22,138 bases of DNA. Source: an uncultured Pseudorhodobacter sp. Its GTDB lineage: Bacteria > Pseudomonadota > Alphaproteobacteria > Rhodobacterales > Rhodobacteraceae. Shown one piece after another: positions 1 to 7,038 of this stretch (positions are counted from its first letter, which is position 1; every line of letters begins with the position of its first letter). Under the pieces are notes generated by a model. That model saw only the letters and a list, made by a program, of their open reading frames with translations, had not been told where the DNA came from and did not search any database. The position numbers were made by a program, and so were the translations under genes. The DNA is taken from the NCBI GenBank assembly GCA_937910975.1, contig CALEMZ010000065.1, positions 1-22,138 of the forward strand. Reading direction: 5' to 3'.

Positions 1-531
1 CGCAGGGACTTCCTGTATTATGCCACAGCTGGTGCTGGTGCTGTTGCCACCGGGGCTGCCGTTTGGCCGCTCGCCAATCAGATGAACCCATCGGCGGATG
101 TGCAGGCTTTGTCCTCGATCTTCGTCGATATTTCGTCGGTTGAACCGGGCACACAGTTGACGGTGAAATATCTGGGCAAGCCGGTTTTCATCCGCCGCCG
201 CACGCAAGAAGAAATTGATTCTGCGCGCGCGGTGGAACTTGATGTGTTGATTGACCGGGGCTCGGAAAACATCAACAAGCCCTCGACCGATGCGTCCGAT
301 GCAAACCGCAGCATGGATGAAGCTGGCGAATGGTTGGTGATGGTCGGCGTTTGCACCCATCTTGGCTGCGTGCCGATCGGCGATGGCGCGGGTGACTTTG
401 GCGGCTGGTTCTGCCCTTGCCACGGGTCGCATTACGACACTTCGGGCCGCATCCGCAAAGGTCCGGCGCCCAAGAATCTGCCGATTCCAGTGGCAGAGTT
501 CACCGACGAAACAACCCTCAAGCTCGGGTAA
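1..531 (+). CDS. petA: Rieske iron-sulfur subunit of cytochrome bc1 complex (5' truncated)
   Basis: Ubiquinol-cytochrome c reductase iron-sulfur protein. It passes electrons from ubiquinol at the Qo site to cytochrome c1 in the cytoplasmic membrane. The frame is open from the first base, so the true start lies outside the window. The visible N-terminus begins RRDFLYYATAG, a twin-arginine signal that continues into the single membrane anchor. The two 2Fe-2S motifs are present: CTHLGC (bases 352-369) and CPCHGSH (from base 412), giving two Cys and two His ligands and the disulfide cysteines. The stop codon is followed 9 bases later by petB, the usual petABC order. Only the first few residues should be missing. 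Identification is very secure. Confidence 0.97.
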   Translation, partial: RRDFLYYATAGAGAVATGAAVWPLANQMNPSADVQALSSIFVDISSVEPGTQLTVKYLGKPVFIRRRTQEEIDSARAVELDVLIDRGSENINKPSTDASDANRSMDEAGEWLVMVGVCTHLGCVPIGDGAGDFGGWFCPCHGSHYDTSGRIRKGPAPKNLPIPVAEFTDETTLKLG

Positions 532-540
532 GGATATATC

Positions 541-1854
541 ATGGCCGGAATTCCGCACGACCATTACGAGCCCAAGACGGGCGCTGAGAAATGGCTTCAC
601 AAGCGCCTGCCGATCGTTGGGCTGCTTTATGACACGCTGATGATCCCCACACCCAAGAACCTGAACTGGATGTGGATCTGGGGCATCGTTCTGACGTTCT
701 GTCTGGTGATGCAAATCGCCACCGGCATCGTTTTGGCGATGCATTACACGCCGCATGTCGATATGGCCTTTGCCAGCGTCGAGCATATCATGCGCAACGT
801 GAACGGTGGCCATATGCTGCGCTACCTGCATCAGAACGGTGGCTCGCTGTTCTTTGTCGCGGTCTATCTGCATATCTTCCGCGGCTTGTACTACGGCTCC
901 TACAAAGCCCCGCGTGAGGTGACATGGATCATCGGGATGCTGATTTATCTCGCGATGATGGCCACTGCCTTCATGGGTTATGTGTTGCCTTGGGGGCAGA
1001 TGTCCTTCTGGGGTGCAACGGTGATCACCGGTCTGTTTGGCGCGATCCCAGGCGTTGGCGAATCAATCCAGACCTGGCTTCTGGGCGGCCCTGCCGTGGA
1101 TAACGCCACGCTGAACCGCTTCTTCTCGCTGCACTATTTGCTGCCTTTCGTGATTGTCGCCCTCGTGGCCATCCACATCTGGGCCTTCCATACGACCGGC
1201 AACAGCAACCCAACGGGTGTTGAAGTGCGCCGCGCCTCGAAAGCAGAAGCTCAGAAAGACACATTGCCCTTCTGGCCCTATTTCGTGATGAAAGACCTGT
1301 TCGCGCTAGCCGTGATCCTTGTCGTGTTCTTCGCGATCGTGGGCTTCATGCCAAACTATCTGGGCCACCCCGATAACTATATCGAGGCGAACCCGCTGGT
1401 GACGCCTTCGCATATCGTGCCGGAATGGTACTTCCTGCCCTTCTACGCGATCTTGCGTGCCTTCACTGCAGATGTTTGGGTTGTGCAATTGGTCCAGTTC
1501 GTGACCTTCGGCATCGTTGACGCCAAGTTCTTTGGTGTGCTGGCGATGTTTGGTGCGATTGCCGTGATGGCACTGGCCCCTTGGCTGGACACGTCTTCGG
1601 TACGTTCGGGCCGTTATCGCCCGATGTTCAAGATGTGGTTCTATCTGCTGTGCATCGACTTCATGGTGCTGATGTGGGTCGGCGCGCGCCCGGCAGAGTT
1701 CCCCTATGACTGGATCTCGCTGATCGCTTCGGCTTACTGGTTCGCCTATTTCCTCGTGATCCTGCCGCTTCTGGGTGTGATCGAAAAGCCGGAGGCCCCG
1801 CCTGCGACGATCGAGGAAGACTTCAAATCGCATTACGCCGATCCGGCTGAATGA
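541..1854 (+). CDS. petB: Cytochrome b subunit of cytochrome bc1 complex
   Basis: Membrane core of the bc1 complex, carrying haems bL and bH and the Qo and Qi quinone sites. The protein has 437 residues and eight expected membrane helices. The four haem-ligand histidines fall at H97, H111, H198 and H212, and the Qo loop PEWY at 294-297. These are the numbers used for Rhodobacter capsulatus cytochrome b, which supports assignment to the Rhodobacterales. An AAGGA ribosome site overlaps the petA stop, 6-7 bases before the ATG. The stop codon overlaps the first ATG of the petC frame. It is co-transcribed with petA and petC. Nothing is odd about the gene. Confidence 0.98.
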   Translation: MAGIPHDHYEPKTGAEKWLHKRLPIVGLLYDTLMIPTPKNLNWMWIWGIVLTFCLVMQIATGIVLAMHYTPHVDMAFASVEHIMRNVNGGHMLRYLHQNGGSLFFVAVYLHIFRGLYYGSYKAPREVTWIIGMLIYLAMMATAFMGYVLPWGQMSFWGATVITGLFGAIPGVGESIQTWLLGGPAVDNATLNRFFSLHYLLPFVIVALVAIHIWAFHTTGNSNPTGVEVRRASKAEAQKDTLPFWPYFVMKDLFALAVILVVFFAIVGFMPNYLGHPDNYIEANPLVTPSHIVPEWYFLPFYAILRAFTADVWVVQLVQFVTFGIVDAKFFGVLAMFGAIAVMALAPWLDTSSVRSGRYRPMFKMWFYLLCIDFMVLMWVGARPAEFPYDWISLIASAYWFAYFLVILPLLGVIEKPEAPPATIEEDFKSHYADPAE

Positions 1855-1868
1855 GAGAAAAGGAACTG

Positions 1869-2669
1869 ATGAAGATGTTTCGTAAAATCGCAATCAGCGC
1901 CGTTTCTGCCCTCGTTCTTGGGGCGGGATCGGTAATGGCAGCAGGTGTCGCAGGGCATACTGAGGATGTGGCGTTCAGCTGGGAAGGGCCTTTTGGCACC
2001 TATGATGAGCACCAGATGCAGCGCGGCCTTCAGGTCTTTACCGAGTCCTGTGCGGCTTGCCACGGCTTGAAATTCGTACCGATCCGCAGTCTTGCGGATG
2101 AAGGTGGCCCGAACCTGCCAGATGACCAAGTGCGCGCCTATGCTGCCCAGTTTGACATCTTTGATGCCGAGCTGGACGACACGCGCCCGCGCAAACCCAC
2201 GGATATGTTCCCGGTCTCGGGTCTGTCCAACGCACCGGACCTGAGCCTGATGGCCAAGGCTCGCGCAGGCTTCCACGGCCCGGCGGGCACGGGAATCACC
2301 CAGTTGTTCAAAGGGATTGGCGGCCCGGAATACATCTACTCGATCCTCACCGGCTATACCGGCGAAGAGAAAGAAGAAGTCGGGACTACCTTCTACGCCA
2401 ACACCGCCTTCCCGGGCGGGTGGATTGCCATGGCCCCGCCACTGTCGGATGGGCTAGTGGAATATGCGGACGGCCACGACAACAGCAAGCATCACATTGC
2501 TCAGGACGCTGCCGCCTTCCTGATGTGGGCAGCCGAGCCAAAGATGATGGCGCGCAAGCAGGCCGGCTTTACCGCCGTGATTTTCCTGACCGTGCTTTCG
2601 GTGCTTCTGTACCTGACCAACAAGAAGATCTGGTCGACGGTTAAAGGCCCGAAGAGAAAAGACGCCTGA
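1869..2669 (+). CDS. petC: Cytochrome c1 subunit of cytochrome bc1 complex
   Basis: Membrane-anchored c-type cytochrome that takes electrons from the Rieske centre and passes them to soluble or membrane cytochrome c in the periplasm. From the chosen start it has 266 residues: a Sec signal peptide (about 1-25, ending near VMAAG), the haem motif CAACH at 61-65, the sixth-ligand methionine in IAMAPPL (M188), and a C-terminal membrane anchor at about 233-255. The frame also has an ATG at 1851 overlapping the petB stop. I prefer 1869 because AAAGGA lies just upstream and the protein then starts with a normal signal peptide; ATG 1875 is also possible. A strong terminator follows. Confidence 0.96.
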   Translation: MKMFRKIAISAVSALVLGAGSVMAAGVAGHTEDVAFSWEGPFGTYDEHQMQRGLQVFTESCAACHGLKFVPIRSLADEGGPNLPDDQVRAYAAQFDIFDAELDDTRPRKPTDMFPVSGLSNAPDLSLMAKARAGFHGPAGTGITQLFKGIGGPEYIYSILTGYTGEEKEEVGTTFYANTAFPGGWIAMAPPLSDGLVEYADGHDNSKHHIAQDAAAFLMWAAEPKMMARKQAGFTAVIFLTVLSVLLYLTNKKIWSTVKGPKRKDA

Positions 2670-2689
2670 TCTGATCAGACCCGCGTTTT

Positions 2690-2720
2690 AAAAGCCCCGC
2701 CCTTACCCGGCGGGGCTTTT
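2690..2720 (+). terminator. Intrinsic terminator of the petABC operon
   Basis: Perfect 12-bp inverted repeat: AAAAGCCCCGCC (2690-2701), a 7-base loop, then GGCGGGGCTTTT (2709-2720), starting 20 bases after the petC stop. The GC-rich stem with flanking A and T runs is a classic Rho-independent terminator, and its symmetry could let it work in both directions. Confidence 0.93.
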
Positions 2721-2743
2721 GCGTTTGATAGGGCGGGAGGAGC

Positions 2744-2812
2744 ATGAAGGGCCGGTTTGAGCGGCGGTTTCAATGGGTCGATGCAACACATGCGGCTTGG
2801 TTAGACGCTTGA
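2744..2812 (+). CDS. Possible small ORF (22 aa) before the GNAT gene
   Basis: ATG at 2744 is preceded by GGGAGGAGC, one of the strongest Shine-Dalgarno matches in the window. It opens a 22-codon frame beginning MKGRFERRFQWVD and rich in basic and aromatic residues. It ends 25 bases before the GNAT start, whose own ribosome site is weak. It could be a leader peptide or a small protein coupled to the downstream gene, or a chance ORF. I know no homologue, and conservation cannot be judged from one sequence. Confidence 0.25.
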   Translation: MKGRFERRFQWVDATHAAWLDA

Positions 2813-2837
2813 AGGCGTTTGGATTACTAAAGATCGC

Positions 2838-3350
2838 ATGGCATTAAACTTAACCTTTGTTTCCACGCTGCCCGACCCTTTGGCATTCGAAATGCTGATG
2901 AGGGAGTATTATCAAGTCATGGCCGACAAATTGGTTGATGTGGGAGGCCCGGTTTATTCGGCGGAAAAACTGGCTGCAGATACGATGTTGCATTTGGACG
3001 ATCTTCTGCCCCCTCATGGGCGGACATTGTTGGTGACGGAAGACGATGGAACGATTTTGGGCTGCGGAGTCATTCGACGAATTCGCCCCGACGCCGCTGA
3101 ACTGAAACGGATGTATGTTCATCCAAAAGCGCAAGGTACAGGGTTGGGACGCCGCATTTTTGAAATGCGAATTGCTGAAGCACAGCGCATGGGATGCAGG
3201 GCGCTTTATGCGGATACAATCAAAGGAAATACCGTGATGCTATCAATGTACGAAAAATTCGGATTTTCGTACATTTCCCGCTATCCGGAGAACGCGAACG
3301 GTGCGGAACTGGAGCCTTTCTTGGTCTACCTTGAACACGTAATCGCATAG
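2838..3350 (+). CDS. GNAT-family N-acetyltransferase
   Basis: 170-residue protein with a GNAT fold, expected to transfer an acetyl group from acetyl-CoA to an amine; the substrate is unknown. Motif A is clear: LKRMYVHPKAQGTGLGRR (about 89-106), with the acetyl-CoA pyrophosphate-binding QGTGLG at 99-104. Motif B follows as LYADTIKGN...MYEKFGF (123-143). The type resembles small cytosolic acetyltransferases of the PaiA/RimI kind annotated only as GNAT. The ribosome site is weak (AAAGA, 7 bases before the ATG). The gene stands alone between the pet terminator and the thiamine operon, and its base composition looks more AT-rich than petABC. The family is secure; the function is not. Confidence 0.9.
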   Translation: MALNLTFVSTLPDPLAFEMLMREYYQVMADKLVDVGGPVYSAEKLAADTMLHLDDLLPPHGRTLLVTEDDGTILGCGVIRRIRPDAAELKRMYVHPKAQGTGLGRRIFEMRIAEAQRMGCRALYADTIKGNTVMLSMYEKFGFSYISRYPENANGAELEPFLVYLEHVIA

Positions 3351-3465
3351 GTCGCGTTGTTCGGCTCAGCACCTCCTCTATCCCTCTCCCCCAAACCTAT
3401 CCCCTCTATAAGCCGCCCTACCGTTTTAAGGTTGCCCCCGCCCGCCTTTTCATTAATGTCTGCCT

Positions 3466-3555
3466 TACCTCGGGGTGCCCTGTGTGGGGCTGAGATCTGG
3501 CAAAAGCCAAAGACCCGTCGAACCTGAACCGGCTAATACCGGCGGAGGGAAGGTG
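3466..3555 (+). ncRNA. TPP riboswitch (THI element)
   Basis: All conserved blocks of the thiamine pyrophosphate riboswitch appear in order: ACCTCGGGGTGCCC (P1/P2), the pyrimidine-sensing core GGCTGAGA (3488-3495), then GACCCGTCGAACCTGA, the P4/P5 hairpin CCGGCTAATACCGG with GCGGAGGGA, and a closing AGGT that pairs with the opening ACCT. It lies in the leader of thiB and should lower expression of the importer when TPP is plentiful. Confidence 0.95.
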
Positions 3556-3567
3556 CATGGTCTGATC

Positions 3568-3607
3568 CATCTCCTATACCGCCCGTCGCAAATGGAGAGA
3601 TGAGATG
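3568..3607 (+). promoter_or_regulatory. Candidate Shine-Dalgarno-sequestering element downstream of the TPP riboswitch
   Basis: CCATCTCC (3567-3574) is complementary to the purine-rich thiB initiation region. CATCTC pairs perfectly with GAGATG at 3597-3602, and alternatively with the GAGATG at 3602-3607 that contains the thiB start codon. No run of T follows, so translational rather than transcriptional control is suggested. This is inference from base pairing by eye. Confidence 0.4.
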
Positions 3608-4591
3608 AGAACTCTACCCCTTGCGTTGGCATGTATCACTTTGGCCCCCATGGCCGAGGCGCAAATGCCTGTGTTAAATGTACTGACCTATGACAGCTTT
3701 ACCTCCGAATGGGGGCCCGGCCCGGCGGTGGAAGTGGCGTTTGAGGCGGTTTGCGCCTGCGATCTGGTGTTTTCCGCCGTGGGTGACGGGGCTGAACTGC
3801 TGGCGCGCCTGCAATTGGAGGGTCCAAATTCCGAAGCCTCGGTGGTGCTGGGGCTGGACACTGGCCTGACAGCGCAGGCCGCAGCGACGGGCCTTTTCGC
3901 ACCGCATGGGCAAGCTGGCGGCAATGATCTGCCTGTGCCTTTCGCAGACCCGCTTTTTTTGCCCTATGATTGGGGCTGGTTCGCCTTTGTGTATGACAAG
4001 GCCAAGCTGCCCACCCCACCGAAAAGCTTTGAGGATCTGGCCGGATCGGACGTCAAGATCGTGATTCAGGATCCGCGTTCCTCCACCCCTGGCCTTGGGC
4101 TTTTGCTTTGGGTCAAGGCCGCTTACGGCGACCGCGCGCCGGAAATATGGGCCGCGCTGGCCGATAACATCATCACCGTCACCCCCGGCTGGTCCGAGGC
4201 CTATGGCATGTTCATGGCGGGCGAGGCGGATATGGTGCTGTCCTATACCACCTCCCCCGCCTATCACGTGATTGCCGAGGGCGACGACAGCAAAGCCGCC
4301 GCCCCCTTTGCCGAAGGCCATTACATGCAGGTCGAAGTTGCAGGAAAACTTACCCACGCGCCGCAGCCTGCGCTGGCCGATCAATTCCTCGCTTTCATGG
4401 GCAGTGAGGCGTTCCAAGCCATCATTCCAACCACCAATTGGATGTACCCGGCCCATACCCCCGCGGCAGGCCTGCCCGACGGGTTTGACCAGTTGATCAC
4501 CCCCGCAACCTCGCTTTTGATGACGGCAGATGAGGCGCAATCCGCCCGTAGACCCGCGTTGGACGAATGGCTGACCGCGCTCTCACGCTAA
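3605..4591 (+). CDS. thiB: Thiamine/TPP ABC transporter, periplasmic substrate-binding protein
   Basis: Periplasmic binding protein that captures thiamine and its phosphates and delivers them to ThiP. It has 328 residues with a signal peptide MRTLPLALACITLAPMAEA cut near residue 19. The mature N-terminus VLNVLTYDSFTSEWGPGP and the following FEAVCACDL...VGDGAELLARLQLEG are the ThiB signature. A GGAGAG ribosome site lies 5 bases before the ATG; the ATG at 3600 is followed at once by a stop. The gene sits under a TPP riboswitch and its 3' end overlaps thiP by 25 bases, indicating translational coupling. The ATG at 4567 is already within its last codons. Identity is secure from sequence and context. 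Confidence 0.95.
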   Translation: MRTLPLALACITLAPMAEAQMPVLNVLTYDSFTSEWGPGPAVEVAFEAVCACDLVFSAVGDGAELLARLQLEGPNSEASVVLGLDTGLTAQAAATGLFAPHGQAGGNDLPVPFADPLFLPYDWGWFAFVYDKAKLPTPPKSFEDLAGSDVKIVIQDPRSSTPGLGLLLWVKAAYGDRAPEIWAALADNIITVTPGWSEAYGMFMAGEADMVLSYTTSPAYHVIAEGDDSKAAAPFAEGHYMQVEVAGKLTHAPQPALADQFLAFMGSEAFQAIIPTTNWMYPAHTPAAGLPDGFDQLITPATSLLMTADEAQSARRPALDEWLTALSR

Positions 4592-6105
4592 GCGCGGCGG
4601 GGCTGGCGGCGGCGATATTCTTGCTGCTGCTGGCCCCGTTGGGCGCCTTGGGCCTGTCGTTTCAGGGTTTCACCCTGAGCGCGGCAGAGCTGTCGGCGCT
4701 GCGCTTCACATTGCTGCAGGCCGGGCTGTCGGCGCTGATCTCGGTCGTGCTGGCGGTTCCGGTGGCGCGGGCCTTGGCGCGCAGGCGGTTCTTTGGGCGC
4801 GGGGTCTTGATCTCCACCCTCGGCGCACCGTTTATTTTGCCAGTGATCGTGGCGGTGTTGGGCTTGCTCGCGGTGTTTGGCCGCGCGGGCTGGGTCAATG
4901 GCGTGTTGGCGCAGTTTGGCCTGCCTGTGATCCCGATCTACGGGCTGCAAGGTGTGGTGCTGGCGCATGTGTTTTTCAACATGCCCCTAGCCGTGCGTAT
5001 GGTTCTGCACGGCTGGGAAGCCATCCCGGCAGAGCGGTTTCGCCTTGCCGCCGGCCTCGGGTTTACCCCCGCCGATATATCGCGGCATATCGAGCGCCCG
5101 ATGCTGCGCGCGGTGTTGCCGGGAACGGCGCTGGTGATCTTTGTGATTTGCCTTACCAGTTTCGCCGTGGCGCTGACGCTGGGCGGCGGGCCGCGCGCGA
5201 CCACGGTGGAACTGGCCATTTATCAGGCATTGCGCTTTGAATTTGATTTGCCATCAGCGGCGCGGCTTGCGCTGTTGCAATTTGCGCTTTGTGCGCTGGC
5301 CTACGCTCTGGCCACGCGCATCAGCCTGCCCGCAAGCTTTGGTGCGGGGCAGGGCAGGGCGGGCGGCCCCCCGGCCCCGAAGGGCTGGCGCGGCCCATTT
5401 GATGCCGCCGCCATCACGCTCGCCGCCGTGTTCATTGCCTTGCCGCTGCTGGCCGTGGCGCTCGCAGGCCTGCCCGGATTGTTTTCCCTGCCGTCACTGG
5501 TCTGGTCCGCCGCGGCGCGTTCCCTTTGTGTGGCACTTGCCTCTACCGCGATCAGCATGGTGGCTGCCCTTGTGCTGGCCCTTGCCGCCGCGCGCGGGCG
5601 TGGCTGGCCTGCGCTTGCCGCTACATTGCCGCTTGCCGCCTCCAGCCTAGTGCTCGGCACAGGGTTGTTCATTCTTCTCCAGCCCTATATCCGGCCTGCC
5701 AGCTTGGCACTCCCCGTCACTGTGGCAATCAACGCGGCGCTGTCCTTGCCTTTTGCCTTCCGTATTCTGGCCCCCGAAGCGCGCAGCCTTTATGCCGATT
5801 ACCACCGCCTCAGCGCCTCGCTCGGCCTTACCGCTTGGGGCCGCGCGCGTTGGGTGGTGTTGCCACGCCTCGCCCGCCCGCTTGGCTTTGCCGCCGGGCT
5901 TGTCGCGGCGCTGTCGATGGGCGATCTTGGCGTGATCGCGCTCTTTGCGGGCGAGGCAGAGGCAACCCTGCCGTTGCTTGTCCAGCGCCTCATGGGGGCC
6001 TACCGGATAGAGGCTGCCGCCAGCGCGGCCCTGCTTCTTGTTATGCTCAGCTTTGCCCTGTTCTGGGCCTTTGACCAATGGGGCCGCCGCTATGCTGCAA
6101 CTTGA
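4567..6105 (+). CDS. thiP: Thiamine/TPP ABC transporter, permease
   Basis: Fused-permease type inner-membrane component, 512 residues with about 12 membrane helices in two homologous halves. Each half has an EAA loop that docks the ATPase: EAIPAERFRLAAGLG (151-165) and, in the second half, YADYHRLSASLGLTAWGRARW. The length fits ThiP. The ATG at 4567 lies inside the end of thiB, with only a weak GGAC upstream, so translation probably depends on ribosomes finishing thiB. Its own 3' end overlaps thiQ by 14 bases. The region is very GC-rich, which produces long open frames on other strands that are not genes. Confidence 0.94.
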   Translation: MADRALTLSAAGLAAAIFLLLLAPLGALGLSFQGFTLSAAELSALRFTLLQAGLSALISVVLAVPVARALARRRFFGRGVLISTLGAPFILPVIVAVLGLLAVFGRAGWVNGVLAQFGLPVIPIYGLQGVVLAHVFFNMPLAVRMVLHGWEAIPAERFRLAAGLGFTPADISRHIERPMLRAVLPGTALVIFVICLTSFAVALTLGGGPRATTVELAIYQALRFEFDLPSAARLALLQFALCALAYALATRISLPASFGAGQGRAGGPPAPKGWRGPFDAAAITLAAVFIALPLLAVALAGLPGLFSLPSLVWSAAARSLCVALASTAISMVAALVLALAAARGRGWPALAATLPLAASSLVLGTGLFILLQPYIRPASLALPVTVAINAALSLPFAFRILAPEARSLYADYHRLSASLGLTAWGRARWVVLPRLARPLGFAAGLVAALSMGDLGVIALFAGEAEATLPLLVQRLMGAYRIEAAASAALLLVMLSFALFWAFDQWGRRYAAT

Positions 6106-6784
6106 AAACCTGACGATTACCCAAGGCAGCTTTGCGCTTACCGCCAATTGGCAGGCCCCAAAAGGGGCTCGCATCGCGCTGATCGGCCCCTCTGGTGCTG
6201 GCAAATCCACGTTGCTTTCGGTGATTGGCGGGTTTTTCCCGGCCGCCCAAGGCCGCATCCTTTGGGATGGCGCGGACCTGACCAGCCTGCCTCCCGGCGC
6301 CCGACCCATCACCACGCTGTTTCAAGATCAAAACCTCTTTCCGCACCTGACCATCGCGCAAAACCTAGGGCTTGGCATCAGCCCTAGCTTGCGGCTGACG
6401 TCGGCGGACCATGCCCGGATTGAAACAGCCCTCGCGCAGACCGGCCTTAGCGGTTTCGGCCCACGTAAACCCGCGCAGCTTTCGGGCGGCCAGCAAAGCC
6501 GCGCCGCCCTTGCCCGCGCGCTGCTGCGCGACAAGCCATTGCTACTGCTGGATGAGCCGTTCGCCGCCCTCGGCCCGGCGCTGAAGGCAGAAATGCTGGG
6601 CCTCGTCAGCGATCTGGCAGATAGCAGCGGGGCCACCGTGCTGATGGTCACGCATGACCCGCAAGATGCACGCCGTTTCGCGCCGCTCACCTGCCTTGTC
6701 GCGGGGGGCGTGGCCCATGCCCCGCAACCAACCGAAAGCCTGCTGCAAAACCCGCCGCCGGAACTCGCGGCTTATCTGGGATAA
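6092..6784 (+). CDS. thiQ: Thiamine/TPP ABC transporter, ATP-binding protein
   Basis: 230-residue ATPase that powers thiamine import through ThiP. Walker A GPSGAGKST at 32-40, Q-loop FQDQNLFPHLT around 77-87, signature LSGGQ at 130-134, Walker B LLLLDEP at 150-156 and the switch histidine H188 (VTHD) are all intact. The frame is open further upstream from an ATG at 6038. The start at 6092 gives the normal family N-terminus (MLQLENLTI) and the usual 14-base overlap with thiP, so the upstream start is rejected. It is the last gene of the riboswitch-controlled operon. No clear T-rich terminator is visible after it. Confidence 0.95.
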   Translation: MLQLENLTITQGSFALTANWQAPKGARIALIGPSGAGKSTLLSVIGGFFPAAQGRILWDGADLTSLPPGARPITTLFQDQNLFPHLTIAQNLGLGISPSLRLTSADHARIETALAQTGLSGFGPRKPAQLSGGQQSRAALARALLRDKPLLLLDEPFAALGPALKAEMLGLVSDLADSSGATVLMVTHDPQDARRFAPLTCLVAGGVAHAPQPTESLLQNPPPELAAYLG

Positions 6785-7038
6785 GGCAAGGGGCTTGCAC
6801 CGGGCACCAACACGAAACCCAAAGCCGAAGGCGCAGGGCTGAGATGAAAGGAACGCCGCAGCGCAGCTCCGCAATACTACCTTACCGCAAGCGCAGGCTG
6901 GCCAAGTTGGCACCACTTTTTGGGAAGTGGATCCCTTTGAAATCAAGCATCTCAGTTGCTCGCTTGCCTGTCATTTTTTCGCTCAATTTAACTCTGGGCA
7001 GGCGTCCCCACAACGCCACAAGCCTAAGTTGAGGGTTA
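6785..7038. other. Convergent intergenic region with no supported gene
   Basis: 254 bases between the ends of thiQ and the minus-strand polysaccharide gene. A short weak hairpin GGCGT/ACGCC lies near 7003-7019, and GCCAAGTTGGC (6901-6911) is a small palindrome. Neither is followed by a T-run. The one open frame (6844-7032, 62 codons) has no good ribosome site and no recognisable family. I see nothing I can name. Confidence 0.5.

Noticed and set aside
3674..4540. Long open frame (288 codons) antisense to thiB, and similar ones antisense to petB, dctP, dctM and the oxygenase
   Set aside because: Shadow frames caused by high GC and codon bias of the real genes; no motif or ribosome site, and the opposite strand carries clear conserved families.
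6038..6091. Upstream ATG extending thiQ by 18 residues
   Set aside because: The added residues lie inside thiP, have no family similarity, and the ATG at 6092 gives the normal ThiQ N-terminus.
6903..6920. TTGGCACCACTTTTTGG, resembling a sigma-54 promoter
   Set aside because: The -12 element lacks the required GC, and the only downstream gene on this strand is far away across a convergent gene.
6844..7032. 62-codon plus-strand ORF after thiQ
   Set aside because: No good ribosome site, no recognisable domain and composition typical of chance in a convergent gap.
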